From: JBQTHI01 sp052390035
Lineage (GTDB): Bacteria; Actinomycetota; Acidimicrobiia; Spongiisociales; ZC4RG35
Length of the DNA stretch: 10,959 nt
NCBI GenBank assembly: GCA_052390035.1
Contig: JBQTHI010000032.1
Span: 1-10,959, forward strand
Direction of reading: 5' to 3'
The position numbers were made by a program, and so were the translations under genes. The notes beneath the pieces were generated by a model, which was not told the DNA's origin, did no database searches, and was given only the letters and a program-made list of their open reading frames with translations. Of the stretch, positions 6,365 through 10,959 are shown in pieces. Within the stretch, counting starts at the first letter, position 1; each line of letters starts with the position of its first letter.

Positions 6365-6956
6365 GGCTTCCAACGTCGCATCGGCGGGGACCCTCCACGA
6401 TCTGGCCGACTCGGTGGCGATTGCGGTCGGGGGCGAAGCAGTGGTCGCCTTCGGCACCGCCAAGATTCGGGTTTCGCCCGATGACTGGGTGAGCGCCCTC
6501 ACCGTTGCCCGGGATCAATTCGGTCTCCACTTCTTCTCATGGCTGTCGGCGGTCGACTGGTCGAACAAGGTCGAGGTGGGCGACCCTTTGACCGCCGAGG
6601 TGGAGGAGCGGTTCGAGGTGCTCGCCGCCGTGGGCGATACCACAGTCGGTCATCTGCTGGTCTTTTCGACGGACCTGCCCAAAGATCGGGCGTCGATCCA
6701 GAGCCTCGTCGGGGTCTACTCGGGGGCCAACTGGCATGAGCGGGAAGCTCACGAGATGTTCGGTATCGACTTCGCCGGCCATCCTCATCTGGTCAAGCTC
6801 TATCTGCCCGATGGTTTCCAGGGCCACCCGTTGCGCAAGAGCTTCCCCCTGCTCACCAGAGAGGTAAAGCCCTGGCCGGGAATCGTCGACGTCGAAGGGA
6901 TGCCGGGCCGGGACGATGATGAGGGTCAGCCCTCCGAAGAGAACCCGGAGGCGTGA
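6345..6956 (+). CDS. nuoC: complex I subunit C (30 kDa subunit)
   Basis: NuoC is a peripheral-arm subunit that packs on NuoD and NuoB and has no cofactor. The 203-residue protein contains the 30-kDa signature at about 129-166: NWHEREAHEMFGIDFAGHPH, followed by LYLPDGFQGHPLRKSFPL. The N-terminal third is less conserved and includes FFSWLSAVDW (63-72). The tail is acidic (GRDDDEGQPSEENPEA). It is a stand-alone NuoC and is not fused to NuoD as in E. coli. The GTG at 6345 gives a 20-base overlap with nuoB; a modest AAGTGG lies about eight bases before it. The TGA overlaps the nuoD ATG by one base. Confidence 0.95.
   Translation: MTISRSEASNVASAGTLHDLADSVAIAVGGEAVVAFGTAKIRVSPDDWVSALTVARDQFGLHFFSWLSAVDWSNKVEVGDPLTAEVEERFEVLAAVGDTTVGHLLVFSTDLPKDRASIQSLVGVYSGANWHEREAHEMFGIDFAGHPHLVKLYLPDGFQGHPLRKSFPLLTREVKPWPGIVDVEGMPGRDDDEGQPSEENPEA
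6947..6951 (+). promoter_or_regulatory. ribosome binding site deciding the nuoD start
   Basis: GGAGG lies at the very end of nuoC. It is four bases from ATG 6956 but only one base from the in-frame GTG 6953, so ATG 6956 is the more likely initiator. The nuoC stop and nuoD start then form TGATG. Confidence 0.5.
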
Positions 6957-8146
6957 TGGTCCTCGACCAGGATCTGGTCCGGCACCTATCTGAGGTCTCG
7001 GTCTCGGTCGAGCTGGAAACCCCCGACATGACCCTCAACATCGGGCCCCAGCACCCTTCTACCCATGGCGTGCTCAGACTGGTGGCGCAAGTCGACGGCG
7101 AACGGACCCGCAATGTCCAGCCGGTCATCGGTTACATGCACCGGGGGTACGAGAAGCTGGCCGAGGTCCGCAACTACCCACAGATCACCACCCTCATCAA
7201 CCGGATCGACTGGGTGGCCGGCTACGCCAACGAGGTGCCCTTCGTCATCGCCGCCGAAAAACTGATGGGGGTCGAGGTCCCCGAGCGCGCTCAATACATC
7301 CGGCTCATCCTCACCGAGATGGCCCGGATCGCATCACATCTGGTTTTCAATGCCTCCTATCCCCTCGAGCTCGGTGCCGCCACGCCGCTCTTTTTCGCGC
7401 TCCGTGACCGCGAGCGTGTGCTCGACCTGCTCGAGTCGGTCACCGGCGGCCGTTTCCACCCCAACTTCAACCGCATCGGTGGGGTAAAACCGGCGGCAGG
7501 AGCCGGGTCGACCCAGCGCAAAGTCGTCCAGGACCTTCCCAAGACCTTCCTCCAGGAGACGAGGGACGCCATGGAAAAGGTCCTGGCCACCTGCGATGAG
7601 ATCGATGACCTGGTGGCAGGCAACGAGATCATCCTTGCCCGTACCAAGGGGGTGGGTGTCATTCCGGCCGCCATTGCCACCTCGTTCGGGCTATCGGGTC
7701 CCAACCTACGGGCTTCCGGAGTCAACTTCGATCTGCGCAAGACCTCCGACTACCTGCCCTATCACAAGTTCGAATTCGACGTGCCGGTGGGGACCGCCGG
7801 CGACTGTTGGGATCGGTGGTTCATGAGGCTTCAGGAGGTGCGACAGTCGGCCCGGATCATCCAACAGGCGATCGACGGCATTCCCTCCGGGCCGTTGCAG
7901 GCGAAAGTGCCGAAGATCATCAAGGTGCCCAAAGGCGAAACCTATGTCAGGGCAGAGAACCCGAAAGGTGAGATGGGCTATTACCTGGTCTCGGACGGGG
8001 GTCTCGGGCCCTACCGTCTCAAGATCCGCTCGGCCTCCTTCTCCAACATTTCGATCCTGCCCTGGGCATTAGAAGGGGCGCTGATCCCCGACATCATCGC
8101 CATCATGGGAAGCCTCGACTTCGTTCTGGGTGACGTCGACCGATGA
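6956..8146 (+). CDS. nuoD: complex I subunit D (49 kDa subunit), atypical
   Basis: NuoD, related to [NiFe]-hydrogenase large subunits, forms the quinone pocket with NuoB and NuoH. The 396 residues carry the family signature LNIGPQHPSTHG (27-38), with the quinone-site histidines H33 and H37, then GYMHRGYEKL and EMARIASHL, and the usual ending SLDFVLGDVDR. Two features are unusual. Position 86, in RIDWVAGY, is Trp; it lies 49 residues after H37, the spacing at which mitochondrial and Thermus homologues have the quinone-contacting Tyr. There is also an extra segment of about 14 residues at 179-192 (PAAGAGSTQRKVVQ) between RIGGVK and DLP. Both suggest the EFG-less subtype and not a broken gene. 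No hydrogenase-type CxxC ligands are present, so it is not an active hydrogenase. It ends in an ATGA overlap with nuoH. Confidence 0.95.
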   Translation: MVLDQDLVRHLSEVSVSVELETPDMTLNIGPQHPSTHGVLRLVAQVDGERTRNVQPVIGYMHRGYEKLAEVRNYPQITTLINRIDWVAGYANEVPFVIAAEKLMGVEVPERAQYIRLILTEMARIASHLVFNASYPLELGAATPLFFALRDRERVLDLLESVTGGRFHPNFNRIGGVKPAAGAGSTQRKVVQDLPKTFLQETRDAMEKVLATCDEIDDLVAGNEIILARTKGVGVIPAAIATSFGLSGPNLRASGVNFDLRKTSDYLPYHKFEFDVPVGTAGDCWDRWFMRLQEVRQSARIIQQAIDGIPSGPLQAKVPKIIKVPKGETYVRAENPKGEMGYYLVSDGGLGPYRLKIRSASFSNISILPWALEGALIPDIIAIMGSLDFVLGDVDR

Positions 8147-9165
8147 CAGAACTCCTTGCCAACTTCTGGGTGCAGCTGGCGATCAAGCTTTTGATCGTCG
8201 CCGGCATCATCCCCATCGTGGGGATGATCATTGGGTTTGCCGAGATGAAGCTCTCTGCCAAGATGCAGAGCCGGATCGGCCCCTATTTCGCCGGCGGGCG
8301 GTGGGGATGGGCCCAACTCATCGCCGACGGAGTCAAGTTCTTTCAGAAGGAAGATCTGATTCCGGCCGACGCCGACCGGCCGGTGTTCAAGTGGGCGCCG
8401 GCCCTGGTCCTCGCCTCCACCGTCGCCATCCTCGTCCCGATACCGTTCGGTCCCGACCTGGTCGGTCGCCACCTCGATCTGGGGATCTTCTACGCTCTCG
8501 CCGTCTCTTCGCTGTCGACCATCGGGGTGTTGATGGCGGGGTGGTCCTCGGCCAACAAATATTCCCTGATCGGTGGTCTGCGGGCTGCGGGTCAGCTGAT
8601 CGCTTACGAGCTGCCACTGGTGCTGGCGGTGGTGGGAGTTGTGATGTTGGCCGGGACGATGTCCTTGAACGGAATCGTCGAGTCTCAGGCTCGCTGGCTC
8701 TCCGAGCAAGGTTGGGGCCTGGGACTCCCATTCATATTCGTCCAGTTTGTGGGCTTCGCCGTTTTCATCATCGCCTCCCTCGCCGAGCTGACGAGAATCC
8801 CCTTTGACATGCCCATCGCCGAGTCGGAGCTGGTCATGGGCTACGTCACCGAATACTCCGGATTTCGCTTCCTCTTCTTCTTTCTGGCCGAGTTCGCCAA
8901 CATGTTTTCTCTCTCCGCCATCGCGGCCACCCTGTTCCTCGGCGGCTACTGGGTGCCAGGGTTGAGCAACGTCCAGTTGAACTTGGTCGGGCCGCTCGTA
9001 TTGTTCGGGAAGATCGGCCTGTTGGTGTTCGCCATGATTTGGTTCCGCTGGACCTTCCCTCGCTATCGCGAGGACCAGCTGCAAACCATCGCCTGGAAGT
9101 GGCTGATCCCGATCTCCCTCGCCAACATATTGGCCACCGGCGTGCTCAAGGTGGTGGCACAGTGA
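8143..9165 (+). CDS. nuoH: complex I subunit H (membrane-arm quinone-chamber subunit)
   Basis: NuoH is the membrane subunit that closes the quinone chamber and starts the chain of charged residues towards the pumps. The 340-residue protein has about eight helices. Hallmarks are FAEMKLSAKMQSRIGP (32-47), KYSLIGGLRAAGQLIAYELP (139-158) and AELTRIPFDMPIAESELV (214-231) followed by EYSGFRFLFFFLAEF (237-251). The charged residues E156, E215, E227, E229, E237 and E250 are all present. The ATG at 8143 overlaps the nuoD stop (ATGA), with GGGTGA (8128-8133) as a likely ribosome site. In a 14-gene operon nuoE, F and G would lie between nuoD and nuoH; here they are missing with no remnant. It ends in a GTGA overlap with nuoI. 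Confidence 0.97.
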   Translation: MTELLANFWVQLAIKLLIVAGIIPIVGMIIGFAEMKLSAKMQSRIGPYFAGGRWGWAQLIADGVKFFQKEDLIPADADRPVFKWAPALVLASTVAILVPIPFGPDLVGRHLDLGIFYALAVSSLSTIGVLMAGWSSANKYSLIGGLRAAGQLIAYELPLVLAVVGVVMLAGTMSLNGIVESQARWLSEQGWGLGLPFIFVQFVGFAVFIIASLAELTRIPFDMPIAESELVMGYVTEYSGFRFLFFFLAEFANMFSLSAIAATLFLGGYWVPGLSNVQLNLVGPLVLFGKIGLLVFAMIWFRWTFPRYREDQLQTIAWKWLIPISLANILATGVLKVVAQ

Positions 9166-9656
9166 CCGCTCGTCCCGAGCTTTTTCCCGGCCACGGGCTG
9201 TGGAAGGGGATGGCGGTCACCTTCAAGACGATGGTGAAGACCATCTTTCTGCCCAAAAAACACCTGCACACCGTCAACTATCCCAAGGTCAAAGAAACGC
9301 CGGTCCCCCGAGCGCGAGGGGTGATCGCACTCGACCAGGAGGCCTGCACCGTTTGCATGTTGTGTGCGCGCAACTGCCCCGACTGGTGTATCTACATCGA
9401 AGGCCACAAGGAGGAGAAGCCACCTGACAAGCCGGGAGGCCGAGTACGAGTGCGGGCCACGCTCGACCGCTTTGATATCGACTATGCGCTATGCATGTAC
9501 TGCGGGATTTGTGTCGAGGTATGCCCTTTCGACGCCCTGTTCTGGAGTCCCGATTATGAATACTCCGAACAGGCGATGGGGAACATGCTGCACGACATGG
9601 ACCGGCTTCAGGACTGGCTGACCACCGTTCCGGCCCCTCCGGAGCTGGCGAAGTGA
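9162..9656 (+). CDS. nuoI: complex I subunit I (two 4Fe-4S ferredoxin subunit)
   Basis: NuoI passes electrons through clusters N6a and N6b to N2. The 164-residue protein has two classical ferredoxin motifs, C62-x2-C65-x2-C68-x3-C72-P and C111-x2-C114-x2-C117-x3-C121-P. All eight ligands are present. A short amphipathic N-terminus (GLWKGMAVTFKTMVKTIFLP) leads in, as expected for a subunit lying on the membrane arm. GTG 9162 is preferred because it overlaps the nuoH TGA and has AAGGTGG (9148-9154) seven bases upstream. An ATG at 9210 would cut into the amphipathic helix. The frame upstream of 9162 is an out-of-frame reading of nuoH. With NuoF and NuoG absent, NuoI is the most exposed end of the electron path encoded here. 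Confidence 0.96.
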   Translation: MTARPELFPGHGLWKGMAVTFKTMVKTIFLPKKHLHTVNYPKVKETPVPRARGVIALDQEACTVCMLCARNCPDWCIYIEGHKEEKPPDKPGGRVRVRATLDRFDIDYALCMYCGICVEVCPFDALFWSPDYEYSEQAMGNMLHDMDRLQDWLTTVPAPPELAK

Positions 9657-10204
9657 GCCCGGCCGACTGGCTCTCGGCACCTGTCAATTGGGTCTTCCTA
9701 CTGCTGGCCCTGATCGTGGCTGTGTCGGCCTTTCGGGTGGTCACGTCCCAAAACGTCATTCATGCCGCCCTTTTCCTGGTCGGCACGCTGGGCGGCACTG
9801 CGGGCCTTTTCCTGATGTTGTCGGCCGAGTTTGTGGCGTGGACTCTGGTCCTTGTCTACATCGGGGCGGTGATCGTCTTGTTCCTGTTCGGGATCATGAT
9901 CACCCGCGCTCCCACCGGGCGGGATGTGGCGCTCGACCATCCGCGCCGCGGCGTGGCGGTCCTGGTTGCCCTGACCCTCTTTGCCGTTCTCGCCTGGGCC
10001 TCGCTGCAGGCGTTCGGCTCGACCATGATCACCGTCCTGGGAGAGGGCACCGCGACCGAAGACCTGGGGTTGGCGTTGCTCGGCAGGTTTGTCGTGCCAT
10101 TTGAAGTGGTGTCCTTTGTGCTGCTGGCCGCCTTGATCGGTGGTATCACTATCGCCCGCAAGGACCTGACCCCGGGGGAAGAGGAGAAGGTCGGAGCGGT
10201 ATGA
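9653..10204 (+). CDS. nuoJ: complex I subunit J (membrane subunit)
   Basis: NuoJ is a membrane-arm subunit between NuoA/NuoK and NuoH. The 183-residue protein has five predicted helices (about 11-29, 37-56, 62-83, 101-121 and 147-168). The conserved third helix is WTLVLVYIGAVIVLFLFGIM (63-82), including the Tyr-Ile-Gly stretch that forms the pi-bulge region in solved structures. PFEVVSFVLLAALIGGI (149-165) is the usual fifth helix. The start is GTG at 9653, overlapping the nuoI TGA (GTGA), with GGAG at 9641-9644 eight bases ahead. Its final codons lie next to the nuoK ribosome site. Confidence 0.95.
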   Translation: MSPADWLSAPVNWVFLLLALIVAVSAFRVVTSQNVIHAALFLVGTLGGTAGLFLMLSAEFVAWTLVLVYIGAVIVLFLFGIMITRAPTGRDVALDHPRRGVAVLVALTLFAVLAWASLQAFGSTMITVLGEGTATEDLGLALLGRFVVPFEVVSFVLLAALIGGITIARKDLTPGEEEKVGAV

Positions 10205-10205
10205 C

Positions 10206-10210
10206 GAGGG
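10206..10210 (+). promoter_or_regulatory. ribosome binding site deciding the nuoK start
   Basis: GAGGG is seven bases before GTG 10218 and just after the nuoJ stop (10202-10204). It supports GTG 10218 as the start. An ATG at 10201 overlaps the nuoJ stop but is out of frame with nuoK. Confidence 0.5.
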
Positions 10211-10217
10211 CATCATC

Positions 10218-10523
10218 GTGCTGCTAAACCAGTTCCTGATCCTGGCCGCCCTCTTGTTCGCTCTCGGCGTCTACGGGCTTTTGGTACGGCGGAATGCGGT
10301 GATGGTGCTGCTGGCGGTGGAATTGATGCTGAACGCCGTGAACATCAACTTGATCGCCTTTGAGTCTGTGCTGCGTAGCCCCGAGGTAATTGGCCAGGTA
10401 TTCGCCGTGTTTGTCATCACGGTTGCCGCCGCCGAGGTGGGGATCGGCCTGGCCATCGTGCTGATGATCTTCCGCAACCGGGCCTCGGCCAACGTCGACG
10501 ATTTCAACCTGATGCGGTGGTGA
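10218..10523 (+). CDS. nuoK: complex I subunit K (membrane subunit)
   Basis: NuoK is the small antiporter-like membrane subunit, homologous to MrpC/MnhC, that carries part of the proton path. The 101-residue protein has three helices. It keeps both membrane glutamates central to its role: E35 in VLLAVELMLNAVNIN (30-44) and E73 in AAAEVGIGLAI (70-80). The length is exactly that of the family. The start is GTG 10218, 13 bases after nuoJ. It stops at TGA 10521-10523, and a strong hairpin begins 18 bases later. The frame beyond that TGA stays open into nuoL. Confidence 0.96.
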   Translation: MLLNQFLILAALLFALGVYGLLVRRNAVMVLLAVELMLNAVNINLIAFESVLRSPEVIGQVFAVFVITVAAAEVGIGLAIVLMIFRNRASANVDDFNLMRW

Positions 10524-10541
10524 GCAACACCGCCGTGTTCC

Positions 10542-10580
10542 TGCGTAGAAAACGGCCGCTATGCGGCCGTTTTCTACGCA
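10542..10580 (+). terminator. perfect 18-bp inverted repeat, likely bidirectional intrinsic terminator
   Basis: Arms 10542-10559 and 10563-10580 are exact reverse complements around a TAT loop. The inner part is a GC-only stem (CGGCCGC / GCGGCCG) flanked on the left by GAAAA and on the right by TTTTCT. Each strand therefore reads as A-tract, GC hairpin, T-tract: the form of a bidirectional intrinsic terminator. It stands alone, 18 bases after the nuoK stop and inside what is normally one nuo operon. It could end the nuoA-K transcript, act as a partial attenuator, or protect a processed 3' end. Confidence 0.75.
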
Positions 10581-10593
10581 AGAACGGGTTCTT

Positions 10594-10603
10594 TATACTC
10601 GCC
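10594..10603 (+). promoter_or_regulatory. candidate -10 element upstream of nuoL
   Basis: TATACT at 10594-10599 lies directly downstream of the hairpin, and the 10-base string TATACTCGCC is identical to that upstream of nuoA (5460-5469). A transcript would start near 10606-10609, about 25 bases before the chosen nuoL start. No convincing -35 is visible; the corresponding position falls in the right arm of the hairpin. A short AGAAC/GTTCT dyad (10581-10592) lies just upstream and could be an operator. Confidence 0.45.
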
Positions 10604-10631
10604 GACCGGTGAGCGAACGACCAGGCCCTTG

Positions 10632-10959
10632 TTGACCTCGACAGCGCGAGCGGCCATCGCCATCGCCAGCACCGGTGTGGCTGAGGGCGGCGAGGCACAT
10701 TTCACCGATGGGGGACCGCTGGCTCAATTTGCCGGTCTCCTGCTGGTGCTGCCGTTTGTGGCATTCCTCTTCATCATCTTCTTCGGCAAGCGGATGAAGT
10801 ACCTGGGGGCCGAGTTCGCCATCGGCGCCATGGCGATCAACTTTCTTTACGCCGTCTCGTTGTTCGTGGTCAACATCACCTCGGGGGTGGCCCGCGATGT
10901 TCAGTTCGAGATCGGTCGGATCGGTGTGATCGGTGACCATCCGCTGGTCTTCGAGCTGG
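10632..10959 (+). CDS. nuoL: complex I subunit L, 5' part (runs off the window)
   Basis: NuoL is the largest proton-pumping, antiporter-like subunit, and its gene is expected after nuoK. About 109 codons are visible. A hydrophobic helix (GLLLVLPFVAFLFIIFFG, near residues 34-51) is followed by a short basic loop KRMKYLGAE and a second helix (FAIGAMAINFLYAVSLFVVN), then a polar loop. This two-helix opening fits NuoL, but its diagnostic motifs lie beyond the edge, so the call depends on gene order. The start is uncertain. TTG 10632 has AGG six bases ahead and gives MTSTARAAIAIAS..., TTG 10629 is adjacent, and GTG 10677 would start at VAEGGEAHFTDGG just before the first helix. It is in the same frame as nuoK, with no stop between 10524 and the window end. 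Confidence 0.75.
   Translation, partial: MTSTARAAIAIASTGVAEGGEAHFTDGGPLAQFAGLLLVLPFVAFLFIIFFGKRMKYLGAEFAIGAMAINFLYAVSLFVVNITSGVARDVQFEIGRIGVIGDHPLVFEL

Noticed and set aside
8815..8817. NuoH has Ile in PFDMPIAESEL where many homologues have Glu (PFDLPEAE)
   Set aside because: I recall PFDMPIAD/E in mycobacterial and other actinobacterial NuoH proteins, so it looks like a lineage feature and not a lost key residue.
8011..9084. Long open frame (357 codons) on the minus strand, antisense to nuoD/nuoH
   Set aside because: It is the complement of strongly conserved NuoH codons. The product is His/Asp/Gly/Gln-rich low-complexity sequence with no domain, and it arises from G/C bias at third positions.
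1..10959. Mobile elements, CRISPR arrays, tRNA/rRNA genes, phage or defence modules
   Set aside because: No transposase, integrase, direct-repeat array, tRNA-like cloverleaf or toxin-antitoxin pair was seen. All substantial coding space is explained by housekeeping-type genes.

Overview
The window looks like a chromosomal stretch of a GC-rich actinobacterium. Codon third positions are mostly G or C, GTG and TTG starts are common, genes overlap heavily, and the complex I genes lack the NADH-input subunits, as in some actinobacterial secondary nuo clusters. An Acidimicrobiia-like lineage is my best guess, but it rests on recollection of protein style and not on a search.

Layout. Positions 1-58 may hold the last codons of an upstream gene. 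A small predicted lipoprotein (127-537) is followed by moaA (582-1628), the radical-SAM enzyme that starts molybdenum cofactor synthesis. mobA, which adds the nucleotide to the cofactor, lies convergent to it and overlaps its end (2167-1613). An EamA-type transporter (2169-3026) starts one base from the mobA start codon, on the opposite strand. It runs into the end of an unrecognised seven-helix membrane protein (3692-3015). Further along on the minus strand lie a PduO-type cob(I)alamin adenosyltransferase (4286-3738) and, coupled ahead of it by a 4-base TTGA overlap, a nucleotide-pyrophosphatase-like phosphodiesterase (5419-4283). These three minus-strand genes could form one transcript read from the 5420-5510 gap.

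From 5511 to the end of the window runs a complex I operon on the plus strand: nuoA, B, C, D, H, I, J, K and the start of nuoL. From A to K, neighbouring genes overlap or lie within 13 bases of each other. nuoE, nuoF and nuoG, which bind NADH and FMN and feed electrons in, are absent: nuoD ends in an ATGA overlap with nuoH. The encoded parts are the quinone-reducing connecting arm (B, C, D, I) and the proton-pumping membrane arm (A, H, J, K, L...), so the electron donor is not defined by this locus.

The most unexpected structure is between nuoK and nuoL. A perfect 18-bp inverted repeat shaped like a bidirectional intrinsic terminator is followed at once by a TATACT box. That box sits in a 10-base string which also occurs upstream of nuoA. 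This suggests that nuoA-K and nuoL onward are separately controlled, or linked by attenuation. I saw no tRNA, rRNA, CRISPR array, insertion sequence or defence system, and no wholly new biological system. The points worth following are the EFG-less complex I, its NuoD peculiarities and the intra-operon terminator plus promoter.
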